DNA from: Alteromonas_E sp964230255
Lineage (GTDB): Bacteria; Pseudomonadota; Gammaproteobacteria; Enterobacterales; Alteromonadaceae
Reading direction: 5' to 3'
Length of the DNA: 22,957 nucleotides
Assembly (NCBI GenBank): GCA_964230255.1
Contig: CAXRGW010000123.1
Span: 1 to 22,957, forward strand
The notes under the pieces: model-generated
The model's input: the letters and a program-made list of their open reading frames with translations, nothing else
What the model was told of the DNA's origin: nothing
The model's database searches: none
In this document: positions 8,272 to 15,821 of the stretch, in pieces
Layout of the letters: every line of letters begins with the position of its first letter
Position numbering within the stretch: position 1 is the stretch's first letter
Position numbers and translations under genes: made by a program

Positions 8272-9693
8272 TTAAGAAGACAAGGTTCGAATCAGGTTCT
8301 TATAGTCTTCTTTTATATCATGACTTTCTTCTCTTAGCTGCTCTATTTTTCTACAAGCGTGCAGAACTGTTGTATGATCTCTTCCACCGAAGGCATTTCC
8401 TATTTCTGGAAGACTCCTATTTGTAAGTTCTTTCGATAATGCCATCGCTAACTGGCGTGGGCGAGCGATACTTCTACTCCGGCGTTTAGACAAAATGTCT
8501 GACAGTTTAACTTTGTAATAATCAGCAACTGTTTTCTGAATATTTTCAATAGTGACTAGTTTATCTTGCAGCGATAACAGGTCGCGTAGTGCATCTTTTA
8601 CAAACTCTATAGTAATTAATCGACCCGTGAAATTTGCATTCGCAATTACCCTATTCAGTGCACCTTCTAATTCTCGTACATTCGAACGAAGTCGTTTAGC
8701 AATGAAAAAAGCAACTTCGTTAGGTAAGGCAATATGATTCTCGCTAGCTTTCTTCATCAAAATAGCTACGCGTGTTTCGAGTTCAGGTGGTTCAATCGCT
8801 ATCGTTAAACCCCAACCGAATCGTGACTTAAGACGGTCTTCAACACCTTCAATTTCTTTCGGGTATCTATCGGAAGTGAGAATGATTTGCTGATTACCCT
8901 CTAGCAGCGCGTTAAATGTATGAAAAAACTCTTCTTGTGAACGGTCTTTGTTTGCAAAAAACTGGATATCATCAATCAACAATGCATCGACTGACCGATA
9001 GAAACGTTTAAAATCCTCAATCGCGTTGTTTTGTAGTGCTTTAACCATGTCTTGAACAAATCGTTCGGAGTGCATGTAAACAATCTTTGCATCGGGCTTT
9101 GATGCAATTATCCCGTGCCCCACCGCATGCAATAAGTGAGTCTTACCTAGGCCAGTGCCACCATAGATGAATAAGGGATTATAAGCTTTACCCGGATTAT
9201 CCGATACCTGAGAAGCGGCGGCTCGTGCTAACTGGTTACTTTTACCTTCTACGAAGCTTTCGAACTTGTAAGTAGGATTTAAATTGTTCTTATGAGCTAC
9301 ACCGGCGGGAATTGGTGTTACTTGATTTGCAGTTTCAACGATTTTAGGTTGCACTGGAATTTTTACGTCAGGAACCGTTGTTGCCTGCTTCCTCACTTGT
9401 GCATAGTTTAAATCATTTGAATTTTGAGTTTCAACGGTGAGGTTTTTCCTGCGATTTGAAAGTACTTCCAAGTTAAGCGTTGGCGCATCGTTTTCAAACA
9501 ATTCAAGTAGTACCGACGAAATTGCATTGCGATACTTATCACGGACCCAATCCAAAATAAAATGATTCTTCGCATAAAGCGTTATCGTATTTTCCCTTAG
9601 TTCGTGTTGGAGGGGTCTTATCCACATACTGAATTCTTGAACAGGTAAATCTTCTTTTAACCTATCAAGACATTGCGCCCAAACATCAGCCAT
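8272..9693 (-). CDS. dnaA: Chromosomal replication initiator protein DnaA
   Basis: The AAA+ initiator that binds DnaA boxes at oriC, melts the AT-rich unwinding element and helps recruit the replicative helicase. With the ATG at 9693 it has 473 residues. Domain I is MADVWAQCLDRL to about residue 85 (including EFSMWIRPLQ). Domain II is a variable linker. The domain III AAA+ core has Walker A YGGTGLGKTH (about 177-186), Walker B LLIDDIQFF (about 238-246) and the sensor/arginine region LKSRFGWG. Domain IV carries the signature GGRDHTTVLHACRKI (about 436-450). A TTG at 9696 is in frame, but the ATG gives the family N-terminus and is preceded by AAGG at a 7-nt spacing. A perfect DnaA box lies inside codons 23-26 (9618-9626). 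It is the first gene of the dnaA-dnaN-recF-gyrB unit and divergent from rpmH. Confidence 0.99.
   Translation of the reverse strand: MADVWAQCLDRLKEDLPVQEFSMWIRPLQHELRENTITLYAKNHFILDWVRDKYRNAISSVLLELFENDAPTLNLEVLSNRRKNLTVETQNSNDLNYAQVRKQATTVPDVKIPVQPKIVETANQVTPIPAGVAHKNNLNPTYKFESFVEGKSNQLARAAASQVSDNPGKAYNPLFIYGGTGLGKTHLLHAVGHGIIASKPDAKIVYMHSERFVQDMVKALQNNAIEDFKRFYRSVDALLIDDIQFFANKDRSQEEFFHTFNALLEGNQQIILTSDRYPKEIEGVEDRLKSRFGWGLTIAIEPPELETRVAILMKKASENHIALPNEVAFFIAKRLRSNVRELEGALNRVIANANFTGRLITIEFVKDALRDLLSLQDKLVTIENIQKTVADYYKVKLSDILSKRRSRSIARPRQLAMALSKELTNRSLPEIGNAFGGRDHTTVLHACRKIEQLREESHDIKEDYKNLIRTLSS
9618..9626 (+). promoter_or_regulatory. Consensus DnaA box inside the dnaA coding sequence
   Basis: TTATCCACA, the strongest DnaA-box sequence, lies about 70 bp inside dnaA. 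On the coding strand it falls in the codons for Met-Trp-Ile-Arg of the conserved FSMWIRPLQ motif. It could contribute to autoregulation of dnaA as a bound roadblock, but codon constraint may also explain it. Confidence 0.6.
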
Positions 9694-9830
9694 CAAAAAA
9701 CCTTATTTTTCTTTATGTTAAGCAGTAGAAACCACTTTTGAATATTGCGCAGACGCAAAAGACCGCACAGAGCTAAGCGTTGTGAAAAATGCCGAAATGA
9801 ACGAATTCTTGCGAAATATTCGAGTTAGTC

Positions 9831-9880
9831 TGTGAATTATCTCGCATTCCTGAATCTATGTAAAATCACAAATCGATCAA
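9831..9880 (-). promoter_or_regulatory. Candidate dnaA promoter with adjacent DnaA-box-like site
   Basis: Reading the minus strand, TTGATC (9880-9875), a 16-bp spacer and TAGATT (9858-9853) form a plausible sigma70 promoter directed at dnaA. TAATTCACA (9839-9831), one mismatch from the DnaA-box consensus, lies just downstream of the -10, where bound DnaA could repress. Other promoters in this AT-rich region are possible. Confidence 0.35.
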
Positions 9881-10052
9881 TTTCGCGATCTTTTCTTTAT
9901 ATTTATATATACTATTGTTTTTTATATGTTTTTAATTGATATCTGCGACCATATCTACAAATACCTAAGCAAATTAGGTTTTCTTTTAACATCATAAATT
10001 AGATTTAATTTAATCAAAATTAATGCCAATTTGTTAGGAATACACCGCTTCC

Positions 10053-10061
10053 TGTGGATAA
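10053..10061 (-). promoter_or_regulatory. DnaA box (perfect)
   Basis: TTATCCACA on the minus strand. It forms a pair with the box at 10081-10089 in the dnaA/rpmH intergenic region. Confidence 0.8.
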
Positions 10062-10080
10062 ATATTAATATAATATTGTT

Positions 10081-10089
10081 TTATTCACA
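10081..10089 (+). promoter_or_regulatory. DnaA box (TTATTCACA)
   Basis: TTATTCACA fits the TTATNCACA consensus. It lies 28 bp from the start of the inverted box at 10053, about 105 bp upstream of the rpmH promoter. Confidence 0.7.
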
Positions 10090-10193
10090 GGATAGTTAAA
10101 AAAGAATCAACATGTACACCCTTCATTCAGTTTGATTTTACTATTCAGATTTAAATTAAACCTAAAAAAACTGCGTGAACGCGTTGATTTTAT

Positions 10194-10222
10194 TTGACAT
10201 TACGCCCGCCGATCTCTAAAAT
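10194..10222 (+). promoter_or_regulatory. Strong sigma70 promoter of the rpmH operon
   Basis: TTGACA (10194-10199), a 17-bp spacer and TAAAAT (10217-10222) make a near-consensus promoter. It would start transcription about 98 nt upstream of the rpmH ATG and drive rpmH-rnpA-yidD-yidC and probably the genes beyond. Confidence 0.8.
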
Positions 10223-10327
10223 TCAGCGTCCTTTTGAGGAGAGGTCTAATTATTAACCTTTATTGAGTTGATTATGAGACCTGTTTTCAAAGTATTTTGT
10301 TAACTTTTAAATGATGAGATTCAGGCG

Positions 10328-10462
10328 ATGAAAAGAACTTTTCAACCGAGCAATCTGAAGCGTAAGCGTTCACACGGTTTCCGCGCTCGCATGGCGACAA
10401 AAAATGGTCGTAAAGTGCTTGCTGCCCGCCGTGCAAAAGGTCGCGCTCGTCTTTCAGCATAA
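10328..10462 (+). CDS. rpmH: 50S ribosomal protein L34
   Basis: A small, highly basic protein of the large ribosomal subunit. The 44-residue product MKRTFQPSNLKRKRSHGFRA..., ending KGRARLSA, is a textbook L34 of exact family length. The ATG at 10328 is unambiguous. It lies about 100 bp downstream of a near-consensus promoter and directly upstream of rnpA. This is the conserved pairing of the ribosomal-protein and RNase P protein genes next to dnaA. Confidence 0.99.
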   Translation: MKRTFQPSNLKRKRSHGFRARMATKNGRKVLAARRAKGRARLSA

Positions 10463-10479
10463 GCTAAACCTTGCTTAAA

Positions 10480-10836
10480 GTGGGCAAGTGCAGATTTACT
10501 CGGGAGTTGCGCTTGTTAACTCCCTCCCACTTTACTTACGTCTTTCAAGACGCAATACCTACTGGCAGTTCTGCCTTCACACTCCTTGCACGTAAAAACA
10601 CCATTGATAATCCTCGAATTGGCATCACTATAGCTAAGAAGCGGATCCGTAAAGCACACGATAGAAATCGTGTTAAACGCGCAATTCGTGAAAGTTTCAG
10701 ATTAAACCAGCACCGCTTACCAAATGTTGATATAGTCGTGCTCGGTAAATCAAATGCTGAACAGATGTCTAACCAAGAGTTATTTTTGTTGCTGGAAAAA
10801 TTATGGAAAAAGCTCGCGAAACGTTGCGCGCAGTAA
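10480..10836 (+). CDS. rnpA: Ribonuclease P protein component
   Basis: The basic protein cofactor of RNase P, which helps the catalytic RNA remove 5' leaders from pre-tRNAs. The protein shows FTRELRLLTPSHFTYVF at the N-terminus, the RNR signature region AKKRIRKAHDRNRVKRAIRESFR, and an LEKLWKKL C-terminal helix. No ATG start exists. The GTG at 10480 gives MGKCRFTREL, aligning with the E. coli start (also GTG, MVKLAFPREL). A TTG at 10471 would add three residues. Neither has a clear Shine-Dalgarno, so translation probably depends on coupling to rpmH, whose stop is 17 nt upstream of the GTG. The 3' end overlaps yidD by 34 bp in another frame. With the GTG start the protein is 118 residues. Confidence 0.97.
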   Translation: MGKCRFTRELRLLTPSHFTYVFQDAIPTGSSAFTLLARKNTIDNPRIGITIAKKRIRKAHDRNRVKRAIRESFRLNQHRLPNVDIVVLGKSNAEQMSNQELFLLLEKLWKKLAKRCAQ

Positions 10837-11072
10837 TAGTTTTTGTTCCGATTCTACTGATTAGAATTTATCAAAAAGTACTATCACCCCTGATTGGACC
10901 AACTTGTCGTTTCACACCGACTTGTTCGCAATACGCTGTGCAAGCATTAAATGAACATGGGCTAGTAATTGGTAGTTGGTTATCAATTAAACGCGTATTA
11001 AAATGCCAACCGTTACATCCTGGCGGTGAAGACCCTGTTCCACCAAGACCCAATAAGATCAAACACCATTAA
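10803..11072 (+). CDS. yidD: Membrane protein insertion efficiency factor YidD
   Basis: A small membrane-associated protein that supports YidC-dependent insertion of inner-membrane proteins. The 89-residue product shows the family signature: a hydrophobic/amphipathic N-terminus (VIVFVPILLIRIYQKVLSPLIG), then CRFTPTCSQYA with three conserved cysteines in the family pattern (two here plus the later Cys in VLKCQPLHPGG), and the HPGGEDPVP tail. Its start lies 34 bp inside rnpA, an overlap that recurs in many genomes and implies translational coupling. It is followed after 9 nt by yidC. Its functional partner is the neighbouring gene. Confidence 0.97.
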   Translation: MEKARETLRAVIVFVPILLIRIYQKVLSPLIGPTCRFTPTCSQYAVQALNEHGLVIGSWLSIKRVLKCQPLHPGGEDPVPPRPNKIKHH

Positions 11073-11081
11073 GAGAATACT

Positions 11082-12773
11082 ATGGAATCGCAACGCAGTT
11101 TTCTGCTCATTGGCTTAGTTTTAGTTAGCTTTTTACTATGGACAGAATGGCAGAAAGATTATGGTCCCCAGCCAATCCAGCAAGTTGAATCAACCAGTGA
11201 GTTACCAGCAGCAGCTAGTGGCGTACCAAGTGCAACACCCGCACCAAGCGCGCAATCGGCTGTACCAGAGGACATTACTCAGCAAAGCTTGCAAGATGTG
11301 CCTGGCACAACTCCTACACTAGGTGATACAACTAACAACGAGCGCTTTGTTAGCGTAGATACAGATACCCTTTCAGTTACTATTGATTTGCTAGGTGGCG
11401 ATGTAGTCGTTGCCGACTTAAAGCTCCATCCAATTGAGCAAGGTTCAGAAGAATCTTTTCACCTTTTGAAAGGTACAAACCCTGGATTGTATGTTGCGCA
11501 AAGCGGCTTAATTGGTCCAAATGGTCCAGATTCAAATCCTAACGGTCGCCCTATTTATTCTGTAACCGCTAATCAATTTACGCTTACTGAAGATACCTTG
11601 AGCGTGCCATTAAACTGGTCTAATAGCGAAGGGTTGATAATCACAAAAACCTATTTGTTTACGCGTAACTCTCATGTTGTTGATGTAAGTTACTCGGTTC
11701 AAAACGGTACGTCTGAAAACGCCCGTGTTCAACAATATGCACAATTAAAACAAACGACTGTTTTACCTGAGTCAGGCAGCATGTTCATGCCGACGTACCG
11801 CGGTGCTGCATATTCTACAAAAGATGAAAGCTACGAAAAATTTAAGTTTAACGATTTCGAAGATGAATCGTTACGTATTGCGACTATAGGCGGTTGGGTA
11901 GGTATGCTAGAACACTATTTCGTGTCAGCCTGGGTACCACCTCAAGATCAGAACACTACCATTTACTCAAACTTCCTTAGCAACGAATTTGCAATTATTG
12001 GCTATACGACTCCAGCAGTAGTTGTAGCCTCAGGTGCTCAAGAAACAATCTCCAGTACCCTATATATTGGTCCAAAAGACCAAGAAACCCTTGCTAATCT
12101 GGCTGAACATCTCGATCTTACCGTTGACTACGGTCCGCTATTCTGGATCTCACAGCCGTTGTTTGACCTTCTACAATGGTTATTTAGTAAAACGGGCAAC
12201 TGGGGCGTAGCAATTATATTGATCACTATTATCGTTAAAGGTGCGATGTACTGGCTAACCAAGAAACAGTATGAATCATTCGCAAAGTTGCGGGTGCTAT
12301 CACCGAAAATGCAACAGCTTAAAGACCGCTATGGCGACGACCGTCAAAAGATGTCACAAGCCATGATGGAGCTTTACAAAAAAGAAAAAGTAAATCCGAT
12401 GGGTGGCTGTTTCCCACTGTTACTACAAATGCCAATATTCTTAGCTTTGTACTGGGTACTACTTGAAAGTGTCGAATTGCGTCACGCAGATTTTGCCCTC
12501 TGGATCACTGATTTATCTGTAATGGACCCATACTTGGTATTGCCAATCCTAACTGGTGCAAGTATGTACTTGTTGCAGAAGTTAAATCCGACAACGGTGC
12601 AGGATCCAATGCAGCAAAAAATCATGCAGTGGATGCCAGTTGCCATGAGTATTTTCTTTATTTGGTTCCCTGCAGGTCTCGTACTGTACTGGTTAATCTC
12701 AAACGTGATTACCATCATTCAAGCGAAACTGATTTATCGCTCGATGGAGAAACGTGGCATTCAAACCCACTAA
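11082..12773 (+). CDS. yidC: Membrane protein insertase YidC
   Basis: The inner-membrane insertase/chaperone of the YidC/Oxa1/Alb3 family, acting alone or with SecYEG. The 563 residues contain an N-terminal signal anchor (about 6-21), a low-complexity Pro/Ala/Ser linker (about 30-85), the large periplasmic beta domain to about residue 345, and the five-helix insertase core. This core has NWGVAIILITIIVKGAMYWLTKKQY, KVNPMGGCFPLLLQMPIFLALYW and DPMQQKIMQWMPV. The positive residue of the hydrophilic groove is Lys386, where E. coli has Arg366, a conservative change. The C-terminus ends YRSMEKRGIQTH. It lies 9 nt downstream of yidD and 24 nt upstream of yajQ. The Shine-Dalgarno is weak. Confidence 0.99.
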   Translation: MESQRSFLLIGLVLVSFLLWTEWQKDYGPQPIQQVESTSELPAAASGVPSATPAPSAQSAVPEDITQQSLQDVPGTTPTLGDTTNNERFVSVDTDTLSVTIDLLGGDVVVADLKLHPIEQGSEESFHLLKGTNPGLYVAQSGLIGPNGPDSNPNGRPIYSVTANQFTLTEDTLSVPLNWSNSEGLIITKTYLFTRNSHVVDVSYSVQNGTSENARVQQYAQLKQTTVLPESGSMFMPTYRGAAYSTKDESYEKFKFNDFEDESLRIATIGGWVGMLEHYFVSAWVPPQDQNTTIYSNFLSNEFAIIGYTTPAVVVASGAQETISSTLYIGPKDQETLANLAEHLDLTVDYGPLFWISQPLFDLLQWLFSKTGNWGVAIILITIIVKGAMYWLTKKQYESFAKLRVLSPKMQQLKDRYGDDRQKMSQAMMELYKKEKVNPMGGCFPLLLQMPIFLALYWVLLESVELRHADFALWITDLSVMDPYLVLPILTGASMYLLQKLNPTTVQDPMQQKIMQWMPVAMSIFFIWFPAGLVLYWLISNVITIIQAKLIYRSMEKRGIQTH

Positions 12774-12797
12774 CGCGAGAGGAACAAGGAGAACACT

Positions 12798-13280
12798 ATG
12801 CCTTCATTCGATATTGTGTCAGAAATAGAAATGGTCGATGTTAAAAACGCCATCGACAATGCCAATCGTGAATTGACAACACGTTTTGACTTTCGCGGCG
12901 TTGAAGCCAGTTTTGAAGCCACCGATGACGGTGTAATCATGAATGCTGAAGCTGAATTTCAGCTTCAGCAAATGGATTCTATGTTGCGTAACGCTTGTGC
13001 TAAACGCGGTGTTGATACTGCTTGTATTGATGCTAAAAGCATTGAACATCGCGGTAAAAACTTTCGCCAACTTATTGGCTTTAAACAGGGTATTGATCAG
13101 CCTACCGCAAAGAAAATTGTTAAGTTGATTAAAGACGCCAAGGTAAAAGTTCAAGCCTCTATTCAAGGCGATCAAGTACGCGTCAATGGTAAAAAGCGCG
13201 ATGATTTACAACAAGCGATTCAGTTGGTTAAAGGCGCAGATCTTGGCCAACCATTTCAATTCAATAACTTTCGTGACTAA
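12798..13280 (+). CDS. yajQ: YajQ-family nucleotide-binding protein
   Basis: A member of the UPF0234/YajQ family: small cytoplasmic proteins with two ferredoxin-like domains. Some members (for example in Xanthomonas) bind cyclic di-GMP; a general role is unsettled. The 160-residue length and the motifs MPSFDIVSEIEMVDVKNAIDNA, TRFDFRG, the HRGKNFRQLIGFKQGID segment and VRVNGKKRDDLQQAI (residues about 127-141) with the end PFQFNNFRD are diagnostic. An excellent AAGGAG (12786-12791) precedes the ATG. It sits between yidC and mnmE, two genes that are normally adjacent, with gaps of 24 and 20 nt, so it is co-transcribed with them. No frameshift or degeneration is seen. Confidence 0.96.
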   Translation: MPSFDIVSEIEMVDVKNAIDNANRELTTRFDFRGVEASFEATDDGVIMNAEAEFQLQQMDSMLRNACAKRGVDTACIDAKSIEHRGKNFRQLIGFKQGIDQPTAKKIVKLIKDAKVKVQASIQGDQVRVNGKKRDDLQQAIQLVKGADLGQPFQFNNFRD

Positions 13281-13300
13281 GCCGTTTAGGCCTTTTCACT

Positions 13301-14683
13301 ATGAGTTTTCAAGCATCTGATACCATCGTTGCTCAAGCAACTGCCGCTGGTAAGGGCAGCGTTGGCATTGTTAGGATCTCAGGCCCCGATGCAAAATCCA
13401 TTGCTGAGCAAATACTGAAGCAGTGCCCTACTCCACGTATAGCCGCGTACCTGCCATTTTTTAGTCAATCCGGCGAAGCTATCGACCAAGGTATAGGCCT
13501 TTTCTTTCAAGGACCAAATTCGTTCACCGGCGAAGATGTATTAGAACTACAAGGTCATGGTGGCCAAGTGGTTATCGACATGTTGTTAGCTGAGATACTC
13601 AAGCACGATAATGTTAGAATAGCACGTCCAGGCGAGTTCAGTGAGCGCGCTTTTTTGAATGACAAAATGGATTTAGCCCAAGCTGAGGCAATTGCCGATC
13701 TTATTGATGCCAGTTCTCAGCAAGCGGCAAAAAGCGCTATGCGTAGTTTACAGGGTGAATTTTCAACCCAAATACACGCATTAGTAGAGCAAGTCATTCA
13801 TTTACGCATGTATGTTGAAGCTGCAATTGATTTTCCCGAGGAGGAAATCGATTTTCTTAGTGACGGCAAAGTCGAAAATGACCTCAATGCAATCATTGAT
13901 CAACTGACAAATGTTCAGCAACGCGCCCAGCAAGGGTCACTATTGCGCGAGGGCATGCAGGTCGTTATCGCCGGTAAACCCAACGCCGGTAAATCCAGTT
14001 TACTTAATGCCCTTGCCGGTCGGGATGCAGCCATTGTTACAGACATTGCCGGTACCACACGTGATGTACTAAAAGAGCATATCCACTTAGATGGGATGCC
14101 ATTGCACATTATAGATACCGCCGGTTTGCGCGAGAGTACTGACAAAGTAGAACAAATTGGAATTCAGCGCGCATGGGAAGAAATAAAGCAAGCTGACCAT
14201 GTATTAGTCGTGGTCGACAGCAGTACAACTGCGGAAAAGGACCCACATCTTTTATGGCCCGAATTTATGCAGCAACTGCCAGAAGGCATACCTGTGACCG
14301 TCGTGCGTAACAAAATCGATTTAAGCCGAGAAGCGCAAGCACCAGAACAAATAGACAGCTCCTACGGGCAATTTTTGGTATTTAAGATAGCCGCAAGTCA
14401 ACAATTGGGGTTATCCCCTTTGGTTGAGCATCTGAAAGAATCCATGGGTTATGCTAGTCAATCAGATGGGCAATTTATCGCCCGTCGCCGCCATCTGGAT
14501 GCACTTAATAATGCAGCTGAACACATTTTAAGTGGGCAGCAACAATTACTCGAACATGCCGCAGGTGAAATTCTCGCTGAAGAGCTCAGAATTACTCAGC
14601 AACACCTCAACGAGATAACGGGTGAATTTACGTCAGATGATCTCCTCGGCCGAATATTTTCGTCTTTCTGTATAGGGAAATAA
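13301..14683 (+). CDS. mnmE: tRNA modification GTPase MnmE
   Basis: A potassium-activated GTPase that, with MnmG, installs the (carboxymethyl)aminomethyl group at the C5 of wobble uridine-34 in several tRNAs. The 460 residues include the N-terminal folate-binding domain (TIVAQATAAGKGSVGIVRISG, GEDVLELQGHGG, RPGEFSERAFLN). The inserted G domain has G1 GKPNAGKS (225-232), TTRD (252-255), DTAGL (272-276) and NKID (337-340). The invariant C-terminal FCIGK (456-460) carries the catalytic cysteine. It lies 20 nt after yajQ and only 4 nt before mioC. Its partner mnmG is in the same window beyond the origin at 18057. Confidence 0.99.
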   Translation: MSFQASDTIVAQATAAGKGSVGIVRISGPDAKSIAEQILKQCPTPRIAAYLPFFSQSGEAIDQGIGLFFQGPNSFTGEDVLELQGHGGQVVIDMLLAEILKHDNVRIARPGEFSERAFLNDKMDLAQAEAIADLIDASSQQAAKSAMRSLQGEFSTQIHALVEQVIHLRMYVEAAIDFPEEEIDFLSDGKVENDLNAIIDQLTNVQQRAQQGSLLREGMQVVIAGKPNAGKSSLLNALAGRDAAIVTDIAGTTRDVLKEHIHLDGMPLHIIDTAGLRESTDKVEQIGIQRAWEEIKQADHVLVVVDSSTTAEKDPHLLWPEFMQQLPEGIPVTVVRNKIDLSREAQAPEQIDSSYGQFLVFKIAASQQLGLSPLVEHLKESMGYASQSDGQFIARRRHLDALNNAAEHILSGQQQLLEHAAGEILAEELRITQQHLNEITGEFTSDDLLGRIFSSFCIGK

Positions 14684-14687
14684 GCCA

Positions 14688-15131
14688 ATGCATACCGTTC
14701 ATATTATTGTGGGTTCAGTATTAGGTGCTAGTGAATACGTTGCTGACGCAGTAGCCGAACGACTCCAAGCAGCAAACTTGAGCACTGAAATCCACCTAGA
14801 ACCAAATTTCAATGCGATCCCTCAGCAGGGTATATGGCTAATTTGTACATCGACACACGGCGCTGGCGACTTACCTGATAACATCCAACCGTTCGCCGAT
14901 GACTTAGCGGATAAGACACTAAAAAACTTACCTTTTTGGGTACTTAGCTTAGGTGACAGTAGCTACGATACGTTTTGTTATGGAGGGGCGCAGATGCACA
15001 AATTAATGCAAAATGCGCAAGCAAAAGCGTTAGCCGAACCACTAGAAGTCGATGTACTGCAACATCCTATCCCCGAAGAATACGCCGTGGAATGGTTGGA
15101 CAATAACATTCAGCTTTTCACTTCAGCCTAG
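14688..15131 (+). CDS. mioC: Flavodoxin-like protein MioC
   Basis: A short FMN-binding flavodoxin-fold protein; in E. coli MioC is implicated in biotin synthase electron transfer and its transcription passes through oriC. The 147-residue protein has the FMN phosphate loop GSVLGASE (9-16) and isoalloxazine-binding loops STHGAGDLPDN (55-65) and LGDSSYDTFCYGG (88-100). It follows mnmE by 4 nt and precedes the DnaT-like gene by 12 nt. In E. coli mioC is the immediate neighbour of oriC; here three further genes separate it from the probable origin, though it still points toward it. The assignment to MioC rather than another short flavodoxin rests on both motifs and context. Confidence 0.93.
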   Translation: MHTVHIIVGSVLGASEYVADAVAERLQAANLSTEIHLEPNFNAIPQQGIWLICTSTHGAGDLPDNIQPFADDLADKTLKNLPFWVLSLGDSSYDTFCYGGAQMHKLMQNAQAKALAEPLEVDVLQHPIPEEYAVEWLDNNIQLFTSA

Positions 15132-15143
15132 CTATCAATCATC

Positions 15144-15788
15144 ATGAATAATGCAGAATTAGACGCGCTCAGCCAAACTTTAAGCAACCCAGCAAGGGTT
15201 TTGTATATGCTGGGACTTAGGCCTAATGCTAATCTGCAAACGGGTGCATCAGATGAGCTTGCATACAAACAATTCATGCAACTACTCAATGGTAATGAAC
15301 AACTCTTTACCTTGGGACGTCAAATAAATACGCTGCTAAAAGAATTAGTTAACGTTGGTCTTATTGAAATACCGGTTGATTGCGATATCAATCGTAGTCT
15401 AAATAAAAAGCGCGTAATTTTGCCGCTTACGGTTGTTAAGCAGGACAGTGTTGAGCGTCTTCATCAAACAAAAACTGCAATGAATATCGACTGGCAACCC
15501 GATGAGAAACTCTTTTTTGAACTCGCTCAGTTAGTAGGATTGATCGACAAAGCATTCACACCACAAGAAACCGGCGATTTTGTTGCGTATTGGTTAGGAC
15601 GACCCGATACAAAGCTCAGTCATTTTCAATGGACACAGAAATTTGTCAGTTATCTGAAACAACAGCGATTAGCGAAAATGCCAACGAACAAACATCAGAT
15701 CGGCTCTCAGCTAACTACGCCACAATCAGGTGTCGAAATCGATGACAATGCGCGTAAGTTAGTAGAAAAATATCGATCAAAGCAGTAA
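15144..15788 (+). CDS. DnaT-like primosomal / single-strand DNA-binding domain protein
   Basis: A 214-residue protein that probably helps deliver the replicative helicase. Its C-terminal segment, about residues 117-176 (WQPDEKLFFELAQL, then FVAYWLGRPDTKLSHFQWTQKFVSYLK), resembles the C-terminal ssDNA-binding domain of E. coli primosomal protein DnaT, which has WQPDPDF and FIAYWQAEGK...HIQWQQKLARSL. The N-terminal half (about 1-100, with LGRQINTLLKELVNVGLIEIP) looks like a winged-helix domain and is unlike classic DnaT, so it is best described as DnaT-like. The gene ends 33 nt before a DnaC-like ATPase gene, reproducing the dnaT-dnaC pairing of enterobacteria, and both lie about 2 kb from the probable oriC. 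No clear Shine-Dalgarno is seen before the ATG. The domain assignment is moderately strong; the role is inferred. Confidence 0.82.
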   Translation: MNNAELDALSQTLSNPARVLYMLGLRPNANLQTGASDELAYKQFMQLLNGNEQLFTLGRQINTLLKELVNVGLIEIPVDCDINRSLNKKRVILPLTVVKQDSVERLHQTKTAMNIDWQPDEKLFFELAQLVGLIDKAFTPQETGDFVAYWLGRPDTKLSHFQWTQKFVSYLKQQRLAKMPTNKHQIGSQLTTPQSGVEIDDNARKLVEKYRSKQ

Positions 15789-15821
15789 TCTACTGCTCTG
15801 TTTGAACGAGGAAGGCCACGC

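Larger units (their letters stand above)
9694..10327. other. Divergent dnaA/rpmH intergenic region (possible DnaA-binding or accessory origin region)
   Basis: This gene-free stretch of 634 bp separates the divergent dnaA and rpmH genes. It contains a candidate dnaA promoter with a DnaA-box-like site (9831-9880), a very AT-rich core (about 9890-10020), two consensus DnaA boxes (10053-10061 and 10081-10089) and the rpmH promoter (10194-10222). In Pseudomonas the chromosomal origin lies between dnaA and rpmH. Here the density of DnaA boxes and GATC sites is lower than at 17519-18056, so this region is more likely regulatory or a secondary DnaA-binding region. I found no open reading frame that looks real in it. 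Confidence 0.6.

Noticed and set aside
10274..10303. A nine-codon mini-ORF (MRPVFKVFC) in the rpmH leader with a purine-rich stretch upstream.
   Set aside because: The purine-rich stretch is too far from the ATG and the peptide has no recognisable leader-peptide features.
12819..13175. A 118-codon minus-strand frame opposite yajQ.
   Set aside because: It is a shadow of the clearly recognised yajQ; the composition reads as reverse-complemented coding sequence and no motif is recognisable.
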